Assembly (NCBI GenBank): GCA_031178565.1
Contig: JAPSIU010000018.1
Span: 1-19,942, forward strand
DNA length: 19,942 bases
From: Leucobacter sp.
GTDB lineage: Bacteria > Actinomycetota > Actinomycetes > Actinomycetales > Microbacteriaceae
Direction: 5' to 3'
The stretch's first letter is position 1, and every line of letters begins with the position of its first letter. Both the position numbers and the translations under genes were made by a program. Shown one piece after another: positions 1-6,943 of the stretch. The notes below the pieces were generated by a model. It had not been told where the DNA came from. It saw only the letters and a list, made by a program, of their open reading frames with translations, and searched no databases.

Positions 1-2
1 CA

Positions 3-1172
3 CCGGGATTGCCCGCGACCGGACGCGGTGATACAGCGGCCGTGCCCCCGAGCGCCGCGACAGTACGGTGGAGGGATGGACGAGCACCGGGCCGGGCCGC
101 TGTATCAAACGAACTGCTGTCGGGCGACGTGCCCTTCCGCGGCGACACCGCCGTGGCGGTCGCCTATCAGCACGTGAGCGAGCGGCCGAAGCCGCCGAGC
201 GAGCGCAACCCCGAGGTCACCCCCGAGCTCGACCGGGTCGTGCTCTACGGTCTGGCGAAGGATCGCGCCAAGCGCTTCCAGTCGGCGTCCGAGTTCCGCG
301 ACGCTCTCAAGCTCGCCGCGAGCGGGCAGATGCCGAAGCTCACCCTCCAGACGCAGCAGCAGACGGTGCTCTTCTCCGGCGGCGAGGAGGTGTCGGAGTC
401 CGACCTCGCCCTGCGGCAGCTCGCCGAGGGCGGCGGGGGCGCGCGGACGCAGAGCCGTCCGCCCGTGATGTGGACCTGGGCCGCGATCCTCACGATCGGC
501 GCGGTCATCATCGCGGTCGTCTTCTGGCTCGTCACCCTGGCTCCCGCCCAGTTCCTCCCGGACACTTCGCGCGAGGTGCCGGAGCTCGTGAACATGGAGC
601 GGAGCGAGGCGATGGCCGAGCTCAGCAAACTCGATCTCATCGGGCTTCCCATCGAGCAGACGAACGAGGAGGTGGCCAGCGGGCACGTCATCTCGACGGA
701 CCCCGAGCCCGGTTCCGTGCTCGACGTCGGCGACAAGATCACCCTCTACATCTCCACCGGTCCCGAGACCGCCGAGGTGCCCGACTTCACGCGGATGTCG
801 GAGGAGGAGTACACGCAGGCGATCGAGGATCTCGGCCTCGCCGTCAGCCTCGTGAGCACGGTCGACAACCCCGTCGAGCCCGCCGGGCGCGTGCTCGAGG
901 TGAAGCCGGAGGTCGGCACCGAGCTCGAGTCCGGTGACGGGATCGAGATCACCGTCTCCAGCGGGAAGGTCGACGTTCCCGACGTGATGCACTCGCCCCA
1001 GGAGGTGGCGCGATCGCAGCTGGCGGATCTCGGGCTGGAGATCAGCTTCATCGCGAGCTCGACCGAGGAGACCGGCTGCGTCGTGCAGCCCGGCTACCCG
1101 GTCATCGCGCAGTCCATCGTCGGCTCGCAGCCGCAGGGTTCGACCATCGAGCTCTCGTACTGCGCGGGTTAG
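3..1172 (+). CDS. pknB: PASTA-domain Ser/Thr protein kinase, 3' part (5' end missing)
   Basis: C-terminal part of a membrane Ser/Thr kinase that senses cell-wall fragments and phosphorylates division and cell-wall proteins. Recognisable kinase sequence begins at about base 111 (ELLSGDVPFRGDTAVAVAYQ) and covers only the end of the C-lobe, including a DRAKRFQSASEFRDAL-like end of domain. A juxtamembrane stretch follows, then one membrane segment (about bases 470-550, WAAILTIGAVIIAVVFWLV). Outside the membrane are three PASTA repeats, roughly bases 570-765, 766-975 and 976-1169. The last repeat has two cysteines that could form a disulfide. The ATP-binding lobe and HRD/DFG motifs are absent because the window starts inside the gene. 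The frame stays open to the window edge, but the first ~35 codons do not resemble a kinase. The gene faces pabA/trpG tail to tail, as in other actinobacteria. Confidence 0.9.
   Translation, partial: PGLPATGRGDTAAVPPSAATVRWRDGRAPGRAAVSNELLSGDVPFRGDTAVAVAYQHVSERPKPPSERNPEVTPELDRVVLYGLAKDRAKRFQSASEFRDALKLAASGQMPKLTLQTQQQTVLFSGGEEVSESDLALRQLAEGGGGARTQSRPPVMWTWAAILTIGAVIIAVVFWLVTLAPAQFLPDTSREVPELVNMERSEAMAELSKLDLIGLPIEQTNEEVASGHVISTDPEPGSVLDVGDKITLYISTGPETAEVPDFTRMSEEEYTQAIEDLGLAVSLVSTVDNPVEPAGRVLEVKPEVGTELESGDGIEITVSSGKVDVPDVMHSPQEVARSQLADLGLEISFIASSTEETGCVVQPGYPVIAQSIVGSQPQGSTIELSYCAG
30..106. repeat. 12-bp inverted repeat at the start of the window
   Basis: The sequence GATACAGCGGCC (30-41) is repeated exactly in inverted orientation as GGCCGCTGTATC (95-106), separated by 53 bases. 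Recognisable pknB homology begins immediately after the right arm. This suggests a chimeric or inverted join at the end of an assembled contig, not a natural element. Confidence 0.55.
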
Positions 1173-1205
1173 ACCGCCGACGCAGCGACGGCCCCGGCGG
1201 AGAAC

Positions 1206-1220
1206 TCCCGGTTACCGGGA
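1206..1220. terminator. Short dyad between pknB and the amidotransferase gene
   Basis: TCCCGGT-T-ACCGGGA is a 7-bp perfect dyad with a one-base centre, overlapping the TAA stop of the amidotransferase gene between two convergent genes. A second, weak stem (CCGCCG/CGGCGG, 1174-1179 and 1195-1200) lies in the same 39-base gap. There is no T-run, so a terminator role is only inferred. Confidence 0.3.
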
Positions 1221-1847
1221 CAGCAGCGGCGACAGCGTCCGCGCGATCTCCGCGGCGTTCTGGATCCCCACGACCTGGAGCCAATTGCCCAGCTGCTGGT
1301 ATCCGCCCTCGGTGAGCACCGACTCGGGATGGTACTGCACGCCGTAGATCGGGAGCTCACGGTGGCGCAGCGCCATGACGATGCCGCTCGCCGTCTCGGC
1401 GGTGATGCTCAGCAGCTCGGGCACGGTGTCGCGCACGACCGCGAGTGAGTGGTAGCGCGTCGCGTCGAACTCCTCGGCCACGCCGCTGAAGAAGGGGTCG
1501 CCGGAGTGGCGGACGCGGGAGACCTTGCCGTGCATCAGCTCCTCGGCGTGGGTGACCGTCGCGCCGAGCGCCTCCGCGATCGCCTGGTGGCCCAGGCAGA
1601 CCCCGAGCAGCGGCACGCCCGTCCTGAGCGCGATCCCGACCATGGGGATCGATACGCCCGCCTCGGCGGGGGTTCCCGGGCCGGGTGAGATCAGCACCCC
1701 GTCGAACTCCTCGACCAGATGCTCGAGCTCGCCCGTGCTGACCTCGTCGTTGCGGATCACCCGCGTGCTCGCACCGAGCTGCTGCAGGTAGCCGTTCAGC
1801 GTGTAGACGAAACTGTCGTAGTTGTCGATGACCAGGATGTTCGTCAT
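1212..1847 (-). CDS. pabA: Class I glutamine amidotransferase (aminodeoxychorismate/anthranilate synthase component II)
   Basis: Cytosolic glutaminase subunit that takes ammonia from glutamine and passes it to a chorismate-using partner, for folate (PabB) or tryptophan (TrpE) synthesis. At 211 residues it has normal length. It begins MTNILVIDNYDSFVYTL, contains the oxyanion-loop motif SPGPGTP, the nucleophile in GVCLGHQ (Cys84), and the His173-Glu175 pair in QYHPES, so the triad is complete. The ATG overlaps the stop of the small membrane gene upstream by four bases (ATGA), which indicates translational coupling. The reading frame continues upstream, but the conserved N-terminus fixes this start. 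Sequence alone does not separate PabA from TrpG; neither pabB nor trpE is in the window. The position next to pknB matches the gene called trpG/pabA in other actinobacteria. Confidence 0.92.
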   Translation of the reverse strand: MTNILVIDNYDSFVYTLNGYLQQLGASTRVIRNDEVSTGELEHLVEEFDGVLISPGPGTPAEAGVSIPMVGIALRTGVPLLGVCLGHQAIAEALGATVTHAEELMHGKVSRVRHSGDPFFSGVAEEFDATRYHSLAVVRDTVPELLSITAETASGIVMALRHRELPIYGVQYHPESVLTEGGYQQLGNWLQVVGIQNAAEIARTLSPLLSR

Positions 1848-2002
1848 GTGTCGACCGTCACTTCCTCTTCGGGGAGCTGCAGGGCCACCCAGGGATACAC
1901 GTAGGTGATGACCGCGTACACGAGCGCGGCGGCCACGAGGAGCAGCACGATGACGCGCAGCCACGCGGGTCCGGGGAAGAAACGCCACAGCAGTGAGAAC
2001 AT
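1844..2002 (-). CDS. Small single-pass membrane protein, 52 aa
   Basis: Unrecognised small protein. It starts MFSLLWRFFPGPAWLRV, has one hydrophobic segment at about residues 17-42 and ends with the acidic tail LPEEEVTVDT. Its ATG shares one base with the sortase stop (TGATG), and its stop overlaps the next ATG by four bases. Both junctions are therefore coupled, which strongly supports a real gene despite its size. Lying directly after a sortase, it could be an accessory or a locally acting membrane peptide. It has no sortase sorting signal, and no function can be read from sequence. Confidence 0.72.
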   Translation of the reverse strand: MFSLLWRFFPGPAWLRVIVLLLVAAALVYAVITYVYPWVALQLPEEEVTVDT

Positions 2003-2787
2003 CAGCTCTGGTCTCCTCTCGGTGCCTGGGTCCCCTGCATCGTGGGGTTGAGCTCGAGCAGCTCGGCCGGCGGGCCGTCGGACCGCGGCTGGAAGCCCTC
2101 GAACACGGAGTAGGCGATCGCCCGCTCGTCGCTGCCCTCGAGCTTGGGGTGGCAGGTCGTGAGGGTGAGGATCTGATCCTCGCCCGGGGTGCCCTCGATG
2201 CGGGGGAACGGGTTCAGCACGTCGGTCTCGTCGGGAAGCACGTACTCGATCGAGCGGAAGCGGTACGTGTACCAGCCGTCGGCGGTCTCGACGAAGAGCG
2301 GGTCGCCCACGCGGAGATTCATGACTTCGCGGAACGAGTTGATCAGGGGGCCCGACCGGTGCCCCGCGAGCGCGAAGTTGCCGGGCTGGCCCGGAAGCTG
2401 CGTGGTCTCGTAGTGCCCGATCCCCTTCTCGTCGAGGTTGAGCACCGTCCACCAGTCCGTCGTCTCGGCGACCCGGTTCGCGTAGGTGGTGCCGAAGGCC
2501 GGCGCGTGCAGCACGGCGAACACCTCGGCCGGAGCCGGCACCACCGGCACCGGGATCCCCGTCGTCTGCGACGGCTCGGTCTCCCGCTCCTGGGCTTCGC
2601 GCTCCCACCGTGCGGAATCCTCCGCCGACAGATCCTTCTGCTTCGCCGTCACGGTGACGCCCGTGTGCCAGGGCTGCCACACGATGTAGCCGAGCACGCC
2701 GAGTCCGCCGAGAAGCAGGAGCTCACCGACCACCGTGAGCACGCTGAGGCGGGCCCGACGTCTGCGCGGGCGGCGTGTGTCGACCAT
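2002..2787 (-). CDS. srtE: Class E sortase
   Basis: Membrane-anchored transpeptidase that cleaves a sorting signal on exported proteins and joins them to the cell wall or to pilin partners. The N-terminus is basic (RRPRRRRARL), followed by a membrane anchor at residues 15-38 and a linker. The catalytic domain has His143 (ALAGHRSG), Cys212 (LTLTTCHPK) and Arg222 (SDERAIAY), so the sortase triad is complete. The length of 261 residues fits class E enzymes of actinobacteria. I chose ATG at 2787; a GTG six bases upstream (2793) is possible. A TAGAAT -10-like box ends seven bases before the ATG and no Shine-Dalgarno is seen, so the mRNA is probably leaderless. It is the first gene of a coupled operon with the 52-aa protein and the amidotransferase, and diverges from crgA. 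The substrate is not in the window. Confidence 0.93.
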   Translation of the reverse strand: MVDTRRPRRRRARLSVLTVVGELLLLGGLGVLGYIVWQPWHTGVTVTAKQKDLSAEDSARWEREAQERETEPSQTTGIPVPVVPAPAEVFAVLHAPAFGTTYANRVAETTDWWTVLNLDEKGIGHYETTQLPGQPGNFALAGHRSGPLINSFREVMNLRVGDPLFVETADGWYTYRFRSIEYVLPDETDVLNPFPRIEGTPGEDQILTLTTCHPKLEGSDERAIAYSVFEGFQPRSDGPPAELLELNPTMQGTQAPRGDQS

Positions 2788-2793
2788 CTTCAC

Positions 2794-2799
2794 ATTCTA
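2794..2799 (-). promoter_or_regulatory. Putative leaderless -10 box of the sortase operon
   Basis: TAGAAT on the minus strand, six bases (GTGAAG) before the sortase ATG. Transcription would start at or within a base or two of the start codon. No convincing -35 hexamer is seen. Confidence 0.5.
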
Positions 2800-2833
2800 A
2801 GGCGGGCTCGCTGAGACAGGGCTTGGATCCGGG

Positions 2834-2839
2834 TAGACT
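2834..2839 (+). promoter_or_regulatory. Putative leaderless -10 box of crgA
   Basis: TAGACT followed by seven bases (CGTAACC) and then the crgA ATG. There is no Shine-Dalgarno between, so a leaderless transcript is inferred. The box and its spacing recur before ppiA and the Nudix gene. Confidence 0.55.
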
Positions 2840-2846
2840 CGTAACC

Positions 2847-3122
2847 ATGGCAGCAGCTGGGAAAGATGTGAGCAAGCGCAAGTCGGCCGAGGTATCAGCG
2901 GATCGGGCGGAGCGCGCAGCGGCGCGCAAGAACGCCCCCAATCCCGTGTGGTTCAAGCCGGTCATGTTCGGCTTCATGCTGCTCGGGCTGATCTGGATCG
3001 TGCTCTACTACGTGACGAGCGCGACCCTGCAGCTTCCGATCCCCTCGCTCGGCCAGGCGAACATCTTCGTCGGGTTCGGGCTCGTGCTGGTGGGCTTCCT
3101 CATGACGCCCTGGTGGAAATAA
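2847..3122 (+). CDS. crgA: Cell division protein CrgA
   Basis: Small actinobacterial divisome protein that in relatives contacts FtsZ and peptidoglycan synthases and helps place or stabilise the septum. It has 91 residues: a charged cytoplasmic N-terminus (1-33) and two membrane helices (about 36-57, FKPVMFGFMLLGLIWIVLYY, and 71-88, ANIFVGFGLVLVGFLM), ending in the family's typical TPWWK. The start is the ATG at 2847, placed by family length and by the TAGACT promoter box just upstream. The frame extends further 5', but that extension is not CrgA-like. It sits between a divergent sortase gene and a convergent rhomboid gene; crgA near pknB and the origin is typical of actinobacteria. Confidence 0.95.
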   Translation: MAAAGKDVSKRKSAEVSADRAERAAARKNAPNPVWFKPVMFGFMLLGLIWIVLYYVTSATLQLPIPSLGQANIFVGFGLVLVGFLMTPWWK

Positions 3123-3165
3123 CACCGCTCCGCCCAGAATCACACGCGTGTAATTCCTCCCCAGG

Positions 3166-3186
3166 TGGGGATAAGCCTGTGGATAA
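3166..3186 (-). promoter_or_regulatory. Pair of DnaA boxes in the crgA-rhomboid gap
   Basis: On the minus strand, 3178-3186 reads TTATCCACA, a perfect DnaA box, and 3166-3174 reads TTATCCCCA, one mismatch. Starts are 12 bases apart, in the same orientation, in the 70-bp gap between two convergent genes. The same two-box combination (TTGTCCCCA then TTATCCACA) occurs in the probable oriC at 17105-17123. A DnaA titration or regulatory site is inferred. Confidence 0.6.
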
Positions 3187-3192
3187 CTTCCG

Positions 3193-4131
3193 CTAGAGGA
3201 TACTCGGCAGGGCGAAGAGGTATGCGCAGCCGAGCAGGGCGAGCACGATCCCGAGCACGATGAGCCCGGCGATCCGCGCCCCGCGACGCCGGGGTCCGCG
3301 GGTCGCGAGCAGCAGCCACATCGTGACCGCGCCGACGATCATCCCGCCGAGGTGGGCCTGCCACGAGATCCCCGCACCGGGGATCAGCCCGATCCCGAAG
3401 TTGATCGCGAGCAGCACGGCGAGCGAGGTCGCGCTCACCCGGGCCGCCCGGAAGACGACGAGCGTCGCGGCGAGCACCCCGAATATGGCGCCCGAGGCCC
3501 CGACCGTGGGAACGTTGACCGTCGTCGGGTCGACGTACACCCAGAGCATCACGCCGAGCGCGCCTCCCACGCCCGCGAAGAGGTAGAGCACGAGGAATCG
3601 GACATGGCCGATCGTCTGCTCGAGGTTCCGCCCGAAGAGCCACAGCGCGTACATGTTGAACAGGATGTGGAAGATGAACCCCGTCGAATGAGTGAACATC
3701 ATCGTCACCATTCGCCACGGCTCGAAACCCATCTCCGGCGGCAGCAGCGAGCCGGGGAGCGAGTAGAGGGGCGCGTACCAGAGGGTCCGCGTGACCTCGT
3801 CCGATCCGAAGTAGTGGCTGATCGTCTGCGCGACGAACACGAGCGCGCAGACGATCATGATGCCGTAGGTGACCGGGGTGTCGAGCGCGGCAACCCGACG
3901 CCCGGTCACCCTCGCGACTCGGGATGCGCGCTTCGCGGCGCCGGGCTGCGTCTGGCGCACGCAGTCGGAGCACAGCACGCCCACCGCGGACGAGACCTGG
4001 CACTCGGGGCAGATCGTTCGTCCGCAGCGCTGGCACAGCGTGAAGCTGTGCACGTTCGGGTGGCGATAGCAGACGTCGTCGGGCCCGTACTCGGCTCGTT
4101 CCCCGAATGCCGGTTCTCGTCCGTTCGCCAC
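3193..4131 (-). CDS. Rhomboid family intramembrane serine protease with N-terminal zinc-binding domain
   Basis: Integral membrane protease that cuts substrates within or near the bilayer. The soluble N-terminus carries a B-box-like metal site with Cys21/His24, Cys33/Cys36, Cys41/Cys44 and Cys54/Cys57. A basic linker follows, then six or seven hydrophobic segments from residue ~87 to ~308. The rhomboid core has HILFN (155-159), the nucleophile Ser213 in GASGAIFG and His260 in AHLGG, so the dyad is intact. The start is GTG at 4131, eight bases after the ppiA stop, with an AGGA Shine-Dalgarno in the gap, so ppiA and this gene form an operon. It corresponds in position to the rhomboid gene near ppiA in other actinobacteria. 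Substrates are unknown. Confidence 0.94.
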   Translation of the reverse strand: MANGREPAFGERAEYGPDDVCYRHPNVHSFTLCQRCGRTICPECQVSSAVGVLCSDCVRQTQPGAAKRASRVARVTGRRVAALDTPVTYGIMIVCALVFVAQTISHYFGSDEVTRTLWYAPLYSLPGSLLPPEMGFEPWRMVTMMFTHSTGFIFHILFNMYALWLFGRNLEQTIGHVRFLVLYLFAGVGGALGVMLWVYVDPTTVNVPTVGASGAIFGVLAATLVVFRAARVSATSLAVLLAINFGIGLIPGAGISWQAHLGGMIVGAVTMWLLLATRGPRRRGARIAGLIVLGIVLALLGCAYLFALPSIL

Positions 4132-4139
4132 CGCCGGTC

Positions 4140-4649
4140 CTAGGCCTCGACGATGTCGACGCCGCTGATCACGACATCCTCGACGGGGCGATCCGCTGCA
4201 CCCGTCTGCACGGCGGAGATCGCGTCGACGACGGCCTTCGACTCGTCGTCGGCGACCTCGCCGAAGATCGAGTGCTTGCCGTTCAGCCAGTCGGGGGCCG
4301 TCGTCGTGATGAAGAACTGCGAGCCGTTCGTGCCCGCGAGGCGTCCGGTCATGTCGGGGCGCTTGCCGGCGTTGGCCATGGCCAGCTGGTAGGGCTTGTC
4401 GAACCGCAGCTCCGGGTGGATCTCGTCGTCGAAGGTGTAACCGGGGCCGCCCGTGCCCGTGCCCGTGGGGTCGCCGCCCTGGATCATGAAGTTCGGGATG
4501 ATGCGGTGGAAGATCACGCCGTCGTAGAACCCCTTCTCGGCGAGGTCCACGAAGTTCTTGACCGTCTTCGGCGCGTGATCCCCGAAGAGGTTGATCGCGA
4601 TGTCGCCGTGATTGGTGTGAATGGTCGCTACCGAGGTGTGAATAGTCAT
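4140..4649 (-). CDS. ppiA: Peptidyl-prolyl cis-trans isomerase, cyclophilin type
   Basis: Cyclophilin that speeds cis-trans isomerisation of Xaa-Pro bonds during protein folding. The 169 residues hold one cyclophilin domain: VKNFVDLAEKGFYDGVIFHR, then IIPNFMIQGGDPTGTG (with the catalytic Arg in FHR), and NGSQFFITT. No signal peptide or membrane segment, so cytosolic. The start is ATG at 4649; a GTG six bases upstream is in frame. TAGACT lies seven bases before the ATG with no Shine-Dalgarno, the same layout as crgA, so a leaderless message is likely. It leads the operon with the rhomboid gene. Confidence 0.95.
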   Translation of the reverse strand: MTIHTSVATIHTNHGDIAINLFGDHAPKTVKNFVDLAEKGFYDGVIFHRIIPNFMIQGGDPTGTGTGGPGYTFDDEIHPELRFDKPYQLAMANAGKRPDMTGRLAGTNGSQFFITTTAPDWLNGKHSIFGEVADDESKAVVDAISAVQTGAADRPVEDVVISGVDIVEA

Positions 4650-4656
4650 GGTCACC

Positions 4657-4662
4657 AGTCTA
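4657..4662 (-). promoter_or_regulatory. Putative leaderless -10 box of ppiA
   Basis: TAGACT on the minus strand, then GGTGACC (seven bases), then the ppiA ATG. It is nearly identical to the crgA element TAGACT-CGTAACC-ATG. No good -35 is seen. Confidence 0.5.
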
Positions 4663-4835
4663 GGCGGCCGTGTCCCCGCGGAACCGAGGACGCGGTGAGA
4701 CGGCGGCGTCGATCCGCGCTGTGAATCCCCGCGTCCGATAAGTCAAGGGCCCGCAAAGCCCGCCCGATCGGTGTAGCGTGGAGAAGACAAGCGACATCGC
4801 TCGGGGCACCGCCTCGCACAGCTAGGAGGACACGT

Positions 4836-5327
4836 ATGAAACTCTCACGCAAGCGCCGCCGCGAACTCCGTCGTCTGCGCAACGACGCGCAGGAGCTGCT
4901 CGAGCAGCAGCGCGTCGTGCTCGGTCAGGCCGGGGACGTGCTGCACCAGGCGGGCAAGCAGGCGAAGAGACTGAGCGATGAGCACGTGGCTCCGCGTGTC
5001 GACGAGACGCTCGAGACGGTCCGCCCGGCGATCGACCGCGGCGTCGCGGCATCCCGACGAGCGGCCGACGGCGTGCGCCGCGTCACCGCGCCCTTCGTGG
5101 CCAGCGCGCTCGCGCGCACGATCCGCACCCTCGACGAGCTCGACAATCACGACGCGGCGAAGCAGGTGCGCGGCTTCGGCGAACGTTCGGGGTATCTGCC
5201 GAAGAAGCGCAGCGCCGGCGGCTGGGTCGCCCTCGGCTTCGGCGTCGCGGCCGCGGTCGGAGTGGGATACGCGCTCTGGCAGGCGTTCCGCACCGATGAC
5301 GAACTCTGGGTCGCCCCCGAGAGCTAG
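4836..5327 (+). CDS. Uncharacterised C-terminally membrane-anchored protein, 163 aa
   Basis: Function not recognised. The N-terminal two thirds is very charged and predicted helical (MKLSRKRRRELRRLRNDAQE, then many Gln/Glu/Arg heptad-like stretches), suggesting a coiled coil or amphipathic helices over about residues 1-110. A single membrane segment follows at about 129-148 (GGWVALGFGVAAAVGVGYAL), then a short acidic end, TDDELWVAPES. That tail ending resembles those of other small membrane proteins I associate with this family of bacteria. A strong Shine-Dalgarno AGGAGG lies 10-12 bases before ATG 4836, unlike the leaderless neighbours. It is monocistronic, between divergent ppiA and a bidirectional terminator. 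A structural or envelope-associated role is only a guess. Confidence 0.78.
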   Translation: MKLSRKRRRELRRLRNDAQELLEQQRVVLGQAGDVLHQAGKQAKRLSDEHVAPRVDETLETVRPAIDRGVAASRRAADGVRRVTAPFVASALARTIRTLDELDNHDAAKQVRGFGERSGYLPKKRSAGGWVALGFGVAAAVGVGYALWQAFRTDDELWVAPES

Positions 5328-5353
5328 GCCTCACCCGCACACGCCGGTGCGCG

Positions 5354-5388
5354 CGAAGGCGTCGGATCCCACGGATCCGGCGCCTTCG
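5354..5388. terminator. Bidirectional terminator hairpin
   Basis: The arms 5354-5369 and 5373-5388 pair over 16 positions with a single T-G position (5362/5380) and a three-base loop (5370-5372). It lies between two convergent genes and ends one base before the Nudix stop codon. The plus-strand RNA pairs fully (G·U counted); the minus-strand RNA has one A-C mismatch. There is only a short T-rich tail (TCATTT). Confidence 0.8.
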
Positions 5389-5865
5389 TCATTTGCGGAG
5401 CTTGTTCTGCTTCCCCTGCTTGCCGCTCTGCTTCGCCGGGGTGCGGCGACTGATGCCGGCCATGCGCAGGCCCGTCTGCACGAGGGAGAGCGTCCTGAGC
5501 GACCGCAGGTCCCGCAGAGCCACCCAGCGCGCCTCGTCCGAGGAGCCTCCGATCTCGTGCTGCAGCGGTCCGTCCTTCACGGAGGCGCGATAGACGATCC
5601 GGATCGTGTGCAGTTCGGGGTCCTTGCCCTCGGGCACCTCCTCGCGGATCATGACCCGCGAGTCCACACCCAGCAGCTTGCCGACGCGCGCCTCGAGGCC
5701 CGTCTCCTCGAGCACCTCGCGGACGACGGCGTCCCGCGGATCCTCGCCGCTCTCGAGGCCGCCGCCGGGGAGCGTCCAACCGTGCAGATGTCCCCTGCGC
5801 CAGTGCGTGAGCAGGATCTTGCCGCGCCGTTCCACCACCGCGTAGGCGGCCACTCGAAGATCCAT
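5389..5865 (-). CDS. Nudix hydrolase
   Basis: Hydrolase of a nucleoside diphosphate linked to another moiety; the substrate cannot be read. The complete Nudix box runs from GGLESGE through REVLEETGL and fits Gx5Ex7REUxEExGU, about residues 35-57 of 158. The C-terminus is lysine- and glutamine-rich (SGKQGKQNKLRK), possibly for nucleic-acid contact. The start is ATG 5865; TAGGCT lies six bases upstream and overlaps the stop codon region of the alpha/beta hydrolase gene, so this gene probably has its own leaderless promoter although only nine bases separate the two coding regions. Confidence 0.9.
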   Translation of the reverse strand: MDLRVAAYAVVERRGKILLTHWRRGHLHGWTLPGGGLESGEDPRDAVVREVLEETGLEARVGKLLGVDSRVMIREEVPEGKDPELHTIRIVYRASVKDGPLQHEIGGSSDEARWVALRDLRSLRTLSLVQTGLRMAGISRRTPAKQSGKQGKQNKLRK

Positions 5866-5871
5866 GGTACG

Positions 5872-5877
5872 AGCCTA
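5872..5877 (-). promoter_or_regulatory. Putative leaderless -10 box of the Nudix gene
   Basis: TAGGCT on the minus strand, then CGTACC, then ATG. It resembles the crgA and ppiA elements and overlaps the TAG stop of the upstream hydrolase gene. Confidence 0.45.
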
Positions 5878-6939
5878 GCCTGTCGCAGCGCGCCCCGATC
5901 CCCTCGGTGGGAGCGGAGGCGACTCCCCGCCCGTGGCCGCCTGCCAGCCGATGAGCCAGCGGTCCAGACGGGCGTAGGCCTCCTCTCGCGCCTCCTGCCT
6001 CGAGAGGAAGATGTCGTGCAGGGCGTCGTCGATCCGCTCGACCGTCACCGAGGGCCCCAGCTTCAGCGCGGCCTTCGCGATCTCGTCGACCTCCAGCACC
6101 GTGTCGGCGCGCGTCATGTCCTCGCTCCACCGGACGGGGAACGTGGAGCGAGCGGACAGGAAGACCCCGATGGGAATGCCGATCCGCAGCCCCTCGCTCA
6201 CGCGCGCGTGCCCCTCCAGGATCGCGCGCAACCAGCCGTTCGTCACCGCGTGGGTGCGCTCCGGGCGCCACAGCGGGTCGATCGCGGCGAGCTCGTCCTG
6301 CGGGCCGACCTCGCGCTGCGCCCGCGTGTAGTACCCGTAGTCGAGCTGCGGAGCGACGTCCCTCGGGTTGAGGCGCGCTCCGAGATTGATCAGGGGCGCG
6401 ATCATCTGCCGCCCGGTGCTCGCGAGCTGGAACTCGAGCCAGGGGCTGTTGAGCAGGAGCGCGTCCGCGTAGTCCGGGTTCTTCGAGGCCCAGAGGCTGA
6501 TCACGAGGCCGCCCGTCGAGTGCCCGAAGAGCACGACCCGCCGGGGCCGGTCACGGGGATCCTGCTCCGATCGCATGACCGCGAGCGCGAGTTCGACCTC
6601 CTCGTGATAATCTTCCAGCCTCTCGATGTACCCGGCCGTCTGACCCTCCCGCAGGCTCCGGCCGTACTTGCGGAGGTCGAGCGCGAAGAATCGGGCCCCG
6701 CGATCGGTCCAGAAGCGGGCCAGGTTGCGCTGAAAGAAGTAGTCGGACCAGCCGTGCACGTAGAGAACGTCGACGTTCTCGAGCGTGCGCTCACGGTCGA
6801 TCAGGCGATCGAGGAGCGAGCGGCGTTCCGGGAGAGCGCGGATGAGGGTCGCGACGAGCGGCCCCTCCTCGTCCTCGCCCAGATCCAGGTCGGTGCACGC
6901 GAAACCGGCTCCGAGGATGTCTTCGCGCCACACGGCCAT
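5875..6939 (-). CDS. Alpha/beta hydrolase (serine hydrolase, S33/monoacylglycerol lipase-like)
   Basis: Probable cytosolic esterase or lipase; 354 residues, no signal peptide. The oxyanion-side motif is VLYVHGWSDYFFQR near residue 60, the nucleophile elbow is LFGHSTGG (Ser at about 141), and the catalytic His is probably that in DDALHDIFLSR near residue 308. A RKYGRS stretch after FFALDLR is typical of the Hydrolase_4/S33 lipase-like group. The acid residue is not certain. The start is ATG 6939 with TAGAAT six bases upstream and no Shine-Dalgarno. The TetR gene ends four bases upstream on the same strand, so the two can also be co-transcribed, and the regulator may control this enzyme. Confidence 0.88.
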   Translation of the reverse strand: MAVWREDILGAGFACTDLDLGEDEEGPLVATLIRALPERRSLLDRLIDRERTLENVDVLYVHGWSDYFFQRNLARFWTDRGARFFALDLRKYGRSLREGQTAGYIERLEDYHEEVELALAVMRSEQDPRDRPRRVVLFGHSTGGLVISLWASKNPDYADALLLNSPWLEFQLASTGRQMIAPLINLGARLNPRDVAPQLDYGYYTRAQREVGPQDELAAIDPLWRPERTHAVTNGWLRAILEGHARVSEGLRIGIPIGVFLSARSTFPVRWSEDMTRADTVLEVDEIAKAALKLGPSVTVERIDDALHDIFLSRQEAREEAYARLDRWLIGWQAATGGESPPLPPRGSGRAATG

Positions 6940-6943
6940 GCCG

